From positions 1-40,577 of the forward strand of contig JAUCBJ010002019.1 of the NCBI GenBank assembly GCA_032718475.1: a DNA stretch of 40,577 nucleotides, given 5' to 3'. How positions within the stretch are numbered: the first letter of the stretch is position 1; every line of letters starts with the position of its first letter. A program made the translations under genes and the position numbers. This document shows, in pieces, positions 31,759-40,577 of this stretch. The DNA is from Nemertoderma westbladi (taxonomy: Eukaryota > Xenacoelomorpha > Nemertodermatida > Nemertodermatidae). Under the pieces are notes generated by a model. That model did not search any database. It was not told where the DNA came from and worked only from the letters and a program-made list of their open reading frames with translations.

Positions 31759-34700
31759 ATGACGGATGCGGTTTATTCGGATCCCCTTCTCATCCTTCCT
31801 GCAGCCGTACTCACTAGGTTATTGATTGCGGCGGAAGAACACCAGATCGATTGGGCGAGAAATAAGCGATCGACTAAAGATAGTTATGCGGGATACACAA
31901 GGGAAGAACTGAAGTCTATTGTCGAGTCGCAATGGAACTTCCCCGGACCCGGACTCCCGTTTGATTTATCAGAAGCTGCCTGGGAAGACATACACCGGAT
32001 GGGAGTAACCAAGGAGACCATCGATCCAGCTGTGTGGAAGAGGTCCGCAGCCGGATACGCACAGGGATTCTTCAGCTCTATGGAGCGAGTAAAAGAACAA
32101 CTGTTTCAACAACCCCAAGGACCTCAAGAGCAGGGACAACTGCTTTATCAAGTTAGAGAAAGAATTCTGCGAATCAGGCTAATCTTATCGGCCTTTGAGG
32201 AGGCTTCTAAAAGAAGACAAGACACGTCGTTGCAAGTTGCCGTAAAGACTTGGTTTCAACGGGTGAGTCTCCAGGTTCAAGGAACGGCTCAGTGGAAAGC
32301 TCAGCTGGAGGAGCGCTCAACCCATGGAGAATCAACAGACGCTACTTTTTCCCAAGTGGAAAGTGAAGCGACGGCAGAGAAACCGCATAAGAGGGATGCC
32401 ATTGACATCTATCTGTCAGACTATCAGCATTTTTTAGGAGATGAAGAGTTGAGGAGAAGGTTAGATGAACTTAGCCCTAATAGCGAAGGAACTCAGCGTG
32501 TGTTGGATGCCATCGATGTGGAAATGAGGGCTGCGAACCAGGCTAAATTTGATGAAAGCCTCCGCATCACTAGAGTCCAAGAAGAACAAGTAAAGAAAAA
32601 ACGTATAGAAGACAGAAAGGCAGCGGCAGTAGCAGCAGCAGTGGCAGCGGCAGAAGCTGAAAGAAAAGCGGCCGAAGCGAAAAGAAAGGCGACAGCGGCA
32701 GAGGCAGAAGCGGAGAGAAAAGCGGCCGAAGCGGAAAGAAAGGCGGCAGCGGCAGAGGCAGAAGCGGAGAGAAAAGCGGCCGAAGCGGAAAGAAAGGCGG
32801 CAGTGGCAGCTGCAGAGGCAGTGGCAGAAGCAGAACGGAGAGCGGCTGAAGAAACCACCCAACTAGAATTGGAAAACATTCAGGAGAATCAAGACTGCAT
32901 AAATAAACAGTTAACAGCTAGTCAAATGCAGATGATGGGTCGATCTACTCCCAAAAGACAGGGATATACATCATCTGAGGAAGGCGATACCACCGATACT
33001 GAAGGCAAAGGAAATAGATCTCGTCTAAGCAGACGTAGAAGAACATCACACCATCAGAAATTGCCTGATTTGCCTCCAGCTGTTAGAAGGCAACTAAATA
33101 ACACCAACTTAGGTAGTACAGAACCCACAGACCAAATAATTAAAATAGAAAGACTCCCTACTATAGTAGATGAGCCTGAAACAATTAGGCCTGTTCTTGA
33201 AATCACCCCTTCGGTGATAGAGACACCTGTGCTCCCTGAACCTACCTCTAAATTCCCTCTGCACAGCACCAAGCTACCTGTGCCCAGCAGAACAGCCCAT
33301 GAGACAGTTCATGTCCTGGACTCCGAGCGAAATATTCATGATTTGTCGCCCGTTGTCCCTCGTCCGCCCGCTACAACGTTGGCGACTCCCGCTTCGGCGG
33401 TCGAATGGGTGGATGAGAGACGACGGGGGATGGATCTCCTGCTCGGGCAGATGCAGGAGACCGTTCAGCAATTTAAGGGCACAGTGAGGGAAAGTAGGTT
33501 AGAGTTGCAAGAAGTGCAGCAAAGTATCGCGTTAGAACGCGATAAATTAGTAAATACAAAAAAGGGTATACCACCACCCTCGGTAACGATGTGTCAACCT
33601 GTTAGGTCTGAAGTATCTCATGCGCAAGGTGTGGAGCCTACACGCATCTATACTGCTAGCGAAGTAGAAACTCCTATAGTGAACCCTATTAAGGGTAATT
33701 ATAGACCTGTTGATAATGATATTCCCTATAGACCTGATCATAATCCGAGAAATTTATATACCGATAACTCGATATTAAATAACACGATGGCCCAAGAAAG
33801 TTTTACGCGTCAAATGGCTAGAACCGAAGCCCGGCAAGCGGTAAAGGTGGGAGAGATAGTCAAGTTCAATGGAGATGAGATGAAATGGTTACCTTTTAAT
33901 GAATATTATAAAGATAACATACAGAACTCTGTACTATCTAATGGAGAGAAACTTAGATTCCTCATCGAGTGCTTGGAAGGATCTCCCAAGTTAATGGCGT
34001 TAAAGTTTATTGGACATCCAGATGGATTAAGACAAGTTTGGGATACACTAAACATCAGGTATGGTAATAGGAATAACATAGCTAAATATTTGTATGCAAA
34101 ATTAGTAGCGCCCCGAAAGTTCATTAGCAGCGGGATAATAGAGTTTTCCGATGAGATTCAAGAGATCTGTAGACAATTAGATTGGTTAGGTAAGTCTCAT
34201 GAATATCAGAGTTCTATGGTTATTGGAGCCGTGGCTTCTACTTTACCGAAGGGTGGAGTAGGTACACGCTGGGATAAGAAAGTGTTATATATGATGGAAC
34301 AACAACAACGAGACCCTACCATGGCTGATCTCATGTCATTCTTGGATGGCGAAGTGAAATTACAGCTCATAAAGCAGTCCAGAGAGAAGACACCGGAAAA
34401 CAAGGTAAGTGAGAAACCCGTCTCCAGGAGAAAGGTAACACCAGTGTGTTATACAGACGACGGCGAAAGCCAGACTTCTCAAGGAGAGGATAGCGGGAAA
34501 GACACTGAAAGATCTTATTATGTCAATAAAATGCCTAAATATCAGGTAAGTAAATTCAAGTCTCGAACCAATGACAGGAGAGAACAGGTAAGAAAAACTC
34601 CTCCTACGTCTCCTAAGAGAATTCAGGTGAGAAAGCCCGAAGAAAGAACGAGTGTGCACAATGTTATTCAAAATAAGGTAAGTAACATCAAACCGAAATG

Positions 34701-37700
34701 TGCGCTATGTGACGGGACCCACCGTTTGAATATGTGTGATGAATTCCTGAAGAAATCATTAGCGGAGAGACGGGAAGTCATGTGGGATAAGCGGTTGTGT
34801 TATAATTGCCTCAGACAAGGACACCAATGGCGAACCTGTTACTCTGACACAAGGTGTGCCAAGTGCGGTGCGAAACATCATATCTTGTTGCACACTGAAT
34901 TCGAGCGAAATAGTCCGAGTCAGGTAAGTGATTCCGAACTACATGTCCAATTCAGTGATGTGAACGACACTGATCAATCTGAGATGGAAGGATTCTATAC
35001 GGACGAGTTCTCCGACAAAAACGAATCTTGTTACATGATAAATACCGCAGTGTATCGAGCACTCACGTATGAAAAAGATACAGACAGCGACCTCACCCTA
35101 ACTACTTCTGATCAACAACCATCTTGGAAAGCGCCAACTTCCAATGTAGGAATCCGAGAATTTCCTGTAGTACAGGTAAGGGTCCACGGACCTAAAAGGA
35201 GTTATGTAGTGAACGCCCTCCTTGACTCTGGTAGTACAGGAACATTCATCGACAAAGAACTAGCCGAAGACATCTTTGCTGGACAACCCAAGTTCCGAAC
35301 TAAGCTAAACATGTCAGGAATTATGCAGGTTTGGAAATCTACAGTAATCGCGGATTATTATGTAGGTACGTTGTCCACCCCCCAGGATGAACTAGGAGAA
35401 CATAGCATAAGGTCAGTGAAAATGGTGGCGATAAAGAACTTCGCTACCACCCAAGTTGAACCTTATAAATGGGACGAGGACGATTTCACCCAGCAGCTGG
35501 AAATACCTAGATTCGACACCAATTACCCTGGAGTGCAAATACTCATCGGTCAAAATGCGCATGAAGCGCTCGAGACATTGGAGAAACGGCCCGCTCAACC
35601 GCAACCATTACAACCTTATGCGGTAAGAACTAGAGTGGGTTGGTACTTTACTGGCCCTTCCCGTAGAACTCTCATGGAAAGATTACCGAAAGATCAGGTA
35701 TATCAAGTGCGAGAATGGGAAGTAGAGAACAGTGAGTTAGACGATCCAACTGAGGGAACTCCATACTCCTCAGACAACGACGATATACACCAACTCTTCG
35801 ATGAGGAGAATACAATCGATCTCCTTAAAGAAAACGAGACTTGGCAAAACCAAGTGAACTTATGTCAGCTCCTTCTTCCATCAGAACGAGATGAATATAA
35901 CGACGAACTTAATGACGTCATTGAACGTTATAATGCCAAGACTCGGGATGAACACGCCGTACGATTCTTTACTCAAGAGGCTGTAGAGCCCAACTCCTAC
36001 GATAAGGCCCTATCGGTAGAAGAAGAAAGAGCCAAGCAGATCCAAGAGACAACTACACGTTTTCTTAAAGATCAAGGTAGATATGAGATTGGTCTTCCTT
36101 TCCGAAAGCGAGAACCAAAGTTCATTAACAACCGACCCTTGGCGGAGAAAATAATTGCTCAACTACATCGACGCCTTACGGCAAATTCTTCAGCTAAAGA
36201 AATGTATCAAACGCAGTTGAAGAAGTTTATTAGCAAGGGATATGCGGAGCTAGTACCGGAAGAAACACCTATAACTGAGAGAACGTATTATTTAACTCAC
36301 CATTACGTTCCCAAACCCGGTAAACCAAATGAGGTACGAGTGGTGTTCGACGGCTCCGCCCTCTATATGGGCCAATCCCTTAATTCTGAATTGTTACCCG
36401 GACCCAACTTACTCCAATCATTGTTGGGAATACTTTTAAGATTAAGACAATATTCAATTGCTTTCGCCTCAGATATAGAAGGCATGTTCTTACAAGTCAA
36501 AGCGCTGGATAGGGATCGAGATAGCCTACGATTTCTGTGGTGGCCTGAAGGAGACCTCAACCAGAAACCGGTGGAGTACTGGATGACCATCCAAGCTTTT
36601 GGGATAATCTCGAGCCCTTCAAACGCCTGTTCCGTGGTGCGCACCACTGCGGATGACAACCGAGACGCCTTCTCTAAAGAGGTGATCGACAATATCAAAC
36701 GAGACATCTACATGGACGATAATCTAAAGTCCCTTCCATCAGTCGAAGAAGCCATTGAGGTCGCTAAAGGAACGGTAGAGTGCTTAAAAAGAGGTGGATT
36801 TCGATTAACTAAATTCACCAGCAACTCCCGTGAGTTTCTGGAGTCGATCCCGGTAGAAGATCGAGAAGCAAAAGACCTGGATCTAATAAAGGATGATCTC
36901 CCAGAAACTAAGACCCTTGGTTTGAAATGGGACACAGAAAGAGATATCCTGTTTTTCCAACTAAAACAGCGAGATAATCCAGTTCGGACTAAACGGATTT
37001 GTTTAAGTATCCTGAGCACTTATTTCGATCCATTGGGATTTATTAGCCCAGTTATATTGATTGCTCGGAGTTTAGTACAACAAATGTGGCTTGAAAACCA
37101 CTCATGGGACGATCCACTTAAGGGAGAATTATTAAAGAAGTGGATGAAATGGGAGGATTCCCTACCAGCCATCGAGAACTTTATAATTTCCCGTTCATAT
37201 TTTGGTCATGTTCTCCCTACGTATTCCTATCAACTCCATGTGTTTGGAGACGCCAGCGATATGGGAATAGGTATAGTAGCCTACCTAAGGGTGGAAACTC
37301 CGGACGGAATCAAAGTCGCCTTGGTTACCTCTAAGGCATTGATAAACAACAAGTTGAAAGTTCCTCGAGCGGAGTTAAAAGCGGCTCTATACGCTACAGC
37401 CATCGGCCGGAATGTAACAGAACAAATCGACTATCCACTGGAGAAAACTGTCTATTGGACCGACGCTTTACTCGTGTTGGAGTATATAACCAATGAAGTC
37501 TGTCAGTTCAGCGTCTTCGTTACCAACAGAGTAGCTATTATACTCAGTCGCACAACGATGGATCAATGGAGACATTGCCCCGGAACGATTAACCCAGCAG
37601 ACATCGCCCCCAGGGGAGCAACTCCACAAGAACTGGTAGATACTCCAGACTGGTTAGGTGGACCCGACTTCCTCTACAAAGAAGAAGAAGAATGGCCTCC

Positions 37701-38034
37701 TCATCTTACTACCACAGAGATTAGACAGGCCAACGGAGCGGAGAAAGTCAAACCTAAAACTAGGGCGAGTAAATCGAAGTTATTCAAACCTATGGTAGAT
37801 CTGTCTGTACTACATACTTCCGGAGACGACGCTTTGGATCAGAAACCCACAGCCACAAATAAACTTGTTGTGGAAATCCGTGAGAAGGATTGGAAATCTG
37901 GAATACCAGACGTCTCGCAAGGACTCTCACCTCTTCTGCAGAGAGCCATACATCACTACAGTTCCTGGAATCGGCTCTGTAAGGCCGTTACATATTTAAA
38001 GAGATGTTTTTTCACCATCACTACTCTGGGATGA
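31759..38034 (+). CDS. BEL/Pao retrotransposon gag-protease-RT-RNase H polyprotein
   Basis: This 2091-codon frame is open from about 31534; the listed ATG is simply the first in frame. Domains in order: Ala/Glu/Lys-rich coiled coil (about residues 290-370); DUF1759-type gag core (about 695-850); three Cys/His knuckles starting near 981, 1014 (CYNCLRQGHQWRTC) and 1033; an aspartic protease with DSGS at 1156-1159 (DUF1758 type); reverse transcriptase with FASDIEGMF and YMDD at 1651-1654; and an A17-type/RNase H region with FGDAS near 1829 and YWTD at 1899-1902. Domain order and DUF1759 identify BEL/Pao rather than Ty3 or Ty1. Catalytic motifs look intact, so this copy is recent. The frame stops just before integrase. 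Confidence 0.94.
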   Translation: MTDAVYSDPLLILPAAVLTRLLIAAEEHQIDWARNKRSTKDSYAGYTREELKSIVESQWNFPGPGLPFDLSEAAWEDIHRMGVTKETIDPAVWKRSAAGYAQGFFSSMERVKEQLFQQPQGPQEQGQLLYQVRERILRIRLILSAFEEASKRRQDTSLQVAVKTWFQRVSLQVQGTAQWKAQLEERSTHGESTDATFSQVESEATAEKPHKRDAIDIYLSDYQHFLGDEELRRRLDELSPNSEGTQRVLDAIDVEMRAANQAKFDESLRITRVQEEQVKKKRIEDRKAAAVAAAVAAAEAERKAAEAKRKATAAEAEAERKAAEAERKAAAAEAEAERKAAEAERKAAVAAAEAVAEAERRAAEETTQLELENIQENQDCINKQLTASQMQMMGRSTPKRQGYTSSEEGDTTDTEGKGNRSRLSRRRRTSHHQKLPDLPPAVRRQLNNTNLGSTEPTDQIIKIERLPTIVDEPETIRPVLEITPSVIETPVLPEPTSKFPLHSTKLPVPSRTAHETVHVLDSERNIHDLSPVVPRPPATTLATPASAVEWVDERRRGMDLLLGQMQETVQQFKGTVRESRLELQEVQQSIALERDKLVNTKKGIPPPSVTMCQPVRSEVSHAQGVEPTRIYTASEVETPIVNPIKGNYRPVDNDIPYRPDHNPRNLYTDNSILNNTMAQESFTRQMARTEARQAVKVGEIVKFNGDEMKWLPFNEYYKDNIQNSVLSNGEKLRFLIECLEGSPKLMALKFIGHPDGLRQVWDTLNIRYGNRNNIAKYLYAKLVAPRKFISSGIIEFSDEIQEICRQLDWLGKSHEYQSSMVIGAVASTLPKGGVGTRWDKKVLYMMEQQQRDPTMADLMSFLDGEVKLQLIKQSREKTPENKVSEKPVSRRKVTPVCYTDDGESQTSQGEDSGKDTERSYYVNKMPKYQVSKFKSRTNDRREQVRKTPPTSPKRIQVRKPEERTSVHNVIQNKVSNIKPKCALCDGTHRLNMCDEFLKKSLAERREVMWDKRLCYNCLRQGHQWRTCYSDTRCAKCGAKHHILLHTEFERNSPSQVSDSELHVQFSDVNDTDQSEMEGFYTDEFSDKNESCYMINTAVYRALTYEKDTDSDLTLTTSDQQPSWKAPTSNVGIREFPVVQVRVHGPKRSYVVNALLDSGSTGTFIDKELAEDIFAGQPKFRTKLNMSGIMQVWKSTVIADYYVGTLSTPQDELGEHSIRSVKMVAIKNFATTQVEPYKWDEDDFTQQLEIPRFDTNYPGVQILIGQNAHEALETLEKRPAQPQPLQPYAVRTRVGWYFTGPSRRTLMERLPKDQVYQVREWEVENSELDDPTEGTPYSSDNDDIHQLFDEENTIDLLKENETWQNQVNLCQLLLPSERDEYNDELNDVIERYNAKTRDEHAVRFFTQEAVEPNSYDKALSVEEERAKQIQETTTRFLKDQGRYEIGLPFRKREPKFINNRPLAEKIIAQLHRRLTANSSAKEMYQTQLKKFISKGYAELVPEETPITERTYYLTHHYVPKPGKPNEVRVVFDGSALYMGQSLNSELLPGPNLLQSLLGILLRLRQYSIAFASDIEGMFLQVKALDRDRDSLRFLWWPEGDLNQKPVEYWMTIQAFGIISSPSNACSVVRTTADDNRDAFSKEVIDNIKRDIYMDDNLKSLPSVEEAIEVAKGTVECLKRGGFRLTKFTSNSREFLESIPVEDREAKDLDLIKDDLPETKTLGLKWDTERDILFFQLKQRDNPVRTKRICLSILSTYFDPLGFISPVILIARSLVQQMWLENHSWDDPLKGELLKKWMKWEDSLPAIENFIISRSYFGHVLPTYSYQLHVFGDASDMGIGIVAYLRVETPDGIKVALVTSKALINNKLKVPRAELKAALYATAIGRNVTEQIDYPLEKTVYWTDALLVLEYITNEVCQFSVFVTNRVAIILSRTTMDQWRHCPGTINPADIAPRGATPQELVDTPDWLGGPDFLYKEEEEWPPHLTTTEIRQANGAEKVKPKTRASKSKLFKPMVDLSVLHTSGDDALDQKPTATNKLVVEIREKDWKSGIPDVSQGLSPLLQRAIHHYSSWNRLCKAVTYLKRCFFTITTLG
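32620..32850 (+). repeat. in-frame 54-bp repeats coding an Ala/Glu/Lys coiled coil
   Basis: The segment starting GAGGCAGAAGCGGAGAGAAA at 32701 recurs at 32755, a period of 54 bp or 18 residues, with further partial copies on both sides. It encodes AEAERKAAEAERKA-type helix. The whole-codon period suggests expansion under coding constraint. Confidence 0.85.
34190..35181 (+). promoter_or_regulatory. cluster of consensus 5' splice-site sequences inside gag/protease
   Basis: TAG|GTAAGT (GT at 34190), AAG|GTAAGT (34405), CAG|GTAAGT (34546), CAG|GTAAGA (34588), CAG|GTGAGA (34627), AAG|GTAAGT (34678), CAG|GTAAGT (34924) and CAG|GTAAGG (35176) all fall within about 1 kb. Most read in frame as Gln/Lys-Val-Ser/Arg. 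Their use as splice donors is not shown by sequence alone. Confidence 0.5.
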
Positions 38035-39596
38035 AGGCCAAAGGTGATACCGCTCCAATAACATCAGTGCAGGTCCATGTTATTAAAGATCTTCCCAAAT
38101 ATAAGATATCCGACAGGTTTCTGAAGGAGAAGATCAGTTATCAAGACCATGACGAAACCAACAAGCAGATGCTGAGACTCCTGCAATGCTATGAGGATTC
38201 CGATAAGTATTTCCTGTTGTTGAGAAATCCACAGATGCGCTTAAGGGATCGTTTCTCTAGCACAATGATAGATGGGTTGATACGTGTTGGAGGAAGATTA
38301 ACGAATGCTCCATTATCCTTTGACACTAAGTTCCCCATACTCATTAGAAATCTTGAAATACAAGTCAAGATGATTGTAGATGTTCACAGCAAACTTTATC
38401 ATGCTGGTAGGGAACGAGTTCTTAGCGAAATTCGAACTCGCTATTATTTTTATAAACCCCGTAGAGCTCTGAACCAAGTTCTTAGGAACTGTATACCCTG
38501 TAGGAAAGCATTCAGTAGGCCTTTAACACAGCGAGAGGCAGAATTACCTAGGGAACGAGTAAGCTTCTATGAACCACCCTTTACTAATACCGGTGTGGAT
38601 TTATTTGGCCCTATTGAAGTATATCGTGCTAGGACTATAGTCAAGAGATGGTGTGTAATCTTTGTTTGTATGACTTGTAGAGCCATCCATCTCGAAATGG
38701 TGAACGATTTATCTACCAACAGCTTTCTATTAAGCTTACGACGACAGATCGCTCGCTTTGGCACTAGTAACATGATGAGATCTGATAAGGGAACAAACTT
38801 CATTGGTGCCAACAATGAAATCAAAGCTTACGTCAGAGATTGGAACCAAAGACAGGTGGACGATCAGCTACGAGTAACAGCGTCTAGCTGGACCTTCAAC
38901 GCCGCCGACGCCCCTTGGTGGGGAGGAAGTTGGGAGAGATTAATAAGAAGTGTGAAGACAGCATTTCACTTTATAGTGCCTTGCCGCGCGTATCTCACCG
39001 ACGAACTTTTGCGGACGTTAATGGAGGAAATCGCCGCCTATCTCAACGAGAGACCGCTTATGCCAGTCTCATCGAGTCCCGATTCCCTGGAAGCGCTAAC
39101 ACCCGCGCACTTCCTACTGAAGAAACCTGTAGCCATGCTCCCACAATCGGAAATCACAGACGGAGACGAATACTGCCGGCAAACTTGGCAACTTATGCAG
39201 TTGTTATCCCGTCGTTTTGCTGACCATTTCGAAAAACATTATCTGCCCACGCTACAACTTCGAACTAAGTGGTTTGCGCAGCAAGAAAACGTCAGCGCTG
39301 GAGACATGGTTCTTATTGTGGATGTAGATCTTCCATGTAAGCGGTGGCAGACAGGTCGTATAATCGAGACTCACATCTCGGATGACGGTTTGGTGCGATC
39401 GGTAGAACTCGTCGTCATGCGACGTAACTTCAAGAAACCGGGAATTGTCTTCGAGACACAGCAGCTCAATCGCCCAGTTGGTCGCTTATGTTTACTGGAA
39501 AGAGACAGAGAACTCTCCGGAAACTATGGGAGGCAAGATACTCTTCCCACGACCACCTCCCTAATCCAACAAACATCTAGGGACTCCCCAACTTAA
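38004..39596 (+). CDS. BEL/Pao integrase frame
   Basis: A 530-codon frame overlaps the end of the RT/RNase H frame by about 30 bases in the -1 phase. It carries the zinc-binding H-H-C-C region (VHSKLYHAGRERV ... NCIPCRK), the integrase core with Asp199 (GVDLFGP), Asp261 (RSDKGTNF) and Glu311 (GGSWERLI), and a C-terminal DUF5641-type domain (LRTKWF, GDMVLIVD, WQTGRI). Integrase inserts the DNA copy into the host genome. In most BEL/Pao elements integrase is in the same frame as RT, so the split is unusual. A methionine at its start is probably not the true start. Confidence 0.92.
   Translation: MFFHHHYSGMKAKGDTAPITSVQVHVIKDLPKYKISDRFLKEKISYQDHDETNKQMLRLLQCYEDSDKYFLLLRNPQMRLRDRFSSTMIDGLIRVGGRLTNAPLSFDTKFPILIRNLEIQVKMIVDVHSKLYHAGRERVLSEIRTRYYFYKPRRALNQVLRNCIPCRKAFSRPLTQREAELPRERVSFYEPPFTNTGVDLFGPIEVYRARTIVKRWCVIFVCMTCRAIHLEMVNDLSTNSFLLSLRRQIARFGTSNMMRSDKGTNFIGANNEIKAYVRDWNQRQVDDQLRVTASSWTFNAADAPWWGGSWERLIRSVKTAFHFIVPCRAYLTDELLRTLMEEIAAYLNERPLMPVSSSPDSLEALTPAHFLLKKPVAMLPQSEITDGDEYCRQTWQLMQLLSRRFADHFEKHYLPTLQLRTKWFAQQENVSAGDMVLIVDVDLPCKRWQTGRIIETHISDDGLVRSVELVVMRRNFKKPGIVFETQQLNRPVGRLCLLERDRELSGNYGRQDTLPTTTSLIQQTSRDSPT
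38007..38013 (+). promoter_or_regulatory. candidate -1 frameshift heptamer T TTT TTC
   Basis: In the RT/RNase H frame the codons read TGT TTT TTC, so the T run forms an X XXY YYZ heptamer in exactly the phase needed to slip by -1 into the integrase frame. Only short stems are available downstream (TCACC 38012-38016 with GGTGA 38043-38047). A one-base deletion in the T run is the simpler alternative. Confidence 0.3.
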
Positions 39597-40143
39597 CAAC
39601 GGCTGGAGTGGGTGTATGACTATATTTTATATTCGTTTTATTCTTTTATATTTATGTATGTATTATTATGTAATTTTATTTTAATCGTTTTATTTAATTT
39701 TATTTAGTAGCATGTTATTTTAGCGATTATTTAGTAGATTAGTGCAATAGATTCGCGTTTATTATGTAATTACTTATATTATATATTTAGTGCGACGGCG
39801 AGAAACAATTCTTTTTCTCTTTCCTTACTGTCCGTATTAGATTATAAATACGTGACTACAGTAAGATGAAATATCCGTGCTTATTAAAGTGCAATAAAGC
39901 CACTACTATATTCAAGTATTATTGGTAGGCAGAGTATTAGGAATGCAAAGTTCAGATCCTCGTGTCTCGGCTAAACCAAGCTCTGGGTAGACCTTGGAAA
40001 CGACTTGCCTCTTCACACTGACATTGCTTCGTGCGATATTGCTCTCATACCGTATATTAAATAATACATATAGTAGCGTGATGTCCCTTTTAACAGTAGC
40101 GTAAAACGCAAAAATAAATCTGTTAAACCCTTTGACCATCTGC
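39597..40143 (+). other. sequence downstream of integrase, no identifiable 3' LTR
   Basis: This stretch is T/A-rich with AATAAA at about 39892. I compared it by eye with the region upstream of gag and found no LTR-length match. The 3' LTR may lie beyond the window or be absent. Confidence 0.4.
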
Positions 40144-40434
40144 AATTCTAGTCGATTAAGATATCGTGGCACCCTCCGATATACTTGAAAGACAAAATTC
40201 TAGAATCAGTGGTTAACGTCCCCAGACAAGTTCTGGAATAAACTGGTGCCCATCCTAAATATTAATTATTAATATTTACAAAATCTGTCAAATATCAGAT
40301 CCTTTAAAATTCTAGTCGATTAAGATATCGTAGCACTTACCGATACTCTTAAAAGGACAAAATTCCTAGAATCAAGGATCCCAGTCCCCAGACACGTTCT
40401 GGAATAAAATTGTGTCTATTTTAATGTTAAATAA
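40144..40434. repeat. 165-bp tandem duplication
   Basis: AATTCTAGTCGATTAAGATA at 40144 recurs at 40309. GACAAAATTC, CCCCAGACA.GTTCTGGAATA and a following T/A-rich stretch recur in the same order. The two copies are diverged by small indels. Confidence 0.88.
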
Positions 40435-40577
40435 TAAAATTTACGGGAATAAATTTAAATTCATATATTTCAATGAATTTAATAAATTGTCATTTTATAC
40501 AATTTATAACATTCCCAAAATTCCATTAATTAATAGATCATGGGAGCGGAGATTCACTCTATTAAGTGTATTTGTGT
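40435..40577. other. AT-rich window end
   Basis: I see no gene or repeat that can be supported in the final bases. Confidence 0.5.

Noticed and set aside
32461-32879. Antisense Ser/Ala/Cys-rich ORFs
   Set aside because: They are shadows of the repetitive Ala/Glu/Lys coding region on the + strand.
39597-40577. Env-like third ORF downstream of integrase
   Set aside because: Only short unrelated frames are present, with no signal peptide or membrane segments.

Overview
This window is nuclear DNA from an animal, almost certainly an invertebrate. It is AT-rich, has GT-AG introns, and contains split metazoan genes, non-LTR retrotransposons with microsatellite tails, a BEL/Pao LTR retrotransposon and large satellite arrays. 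I see nothing bacterial (no operons, no CRISPR). The sequence alone does not let me name the phylum.

Region 1 (about 1-8100, + strand) holds the last six coding exons of a Ste20-family kinase of the STK10/SLK type. They encode only the C-terminal coiled-coil (PKK) part; the kinase domain lies upstream of the window. Its introns are loaded with repeats: a C-rich minisatellite (1058-2134), an antisense 5'-truncated LINE with a 13-bp target-site duplication (2913-3876), a G/T-rich minisatellite (4081-5088), poly-G runs and hairpins.

Region 2 (about 8290-15480) is satellite DNA. It starts with a perfect 17-bp-arm hairpin, then about 22 copies of a 36-bp repeat, then about 139 copies of an unrelated 40-bp repeat. 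A LINE fragment with a 9-bp target-site duplication interrupts the second array.

Region 3 (about 16735-28030) is a transposon graveyard. It has a nearly full-length but broken endonuclease/reverse-transcriptase LINE on the - strand, a truncated copy of the same family on the + strand, another copy of the LINE family found in the satellite, a MITE-like terminal-inverted-repeat element and an 870-bp foldback. Threaded among these on the - strand are three phase-compatible exons of a gene that resembles a trypsin-fold (S1) protein lacking the catalytic residues, and a short stretch matching the C-terminal WD40 blade of WDR26.

Region 4 (about 29500-40577) is a BEL/Pao retrotransposon. It has a leader with a 290-bp tandem duplication, a long gag-protease-RT-RNase H frame and an integrase frame joined to it by a -1 offset at a T-run. 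No pair of LTRs is recognisable, so the element is broken, decayed or runs past the window end.

The strongest unexplained signals are these: a cluster of consensus 5' splice sites inside the retrotransposon gag/protease frame; a correctly phased slippery heptamer at the RNase H/integrase junction; a 35-unit segmental duplication within the 40-bp satellite whose edge coincides with the LINE insertion; and the probable dead S1-fold gene.
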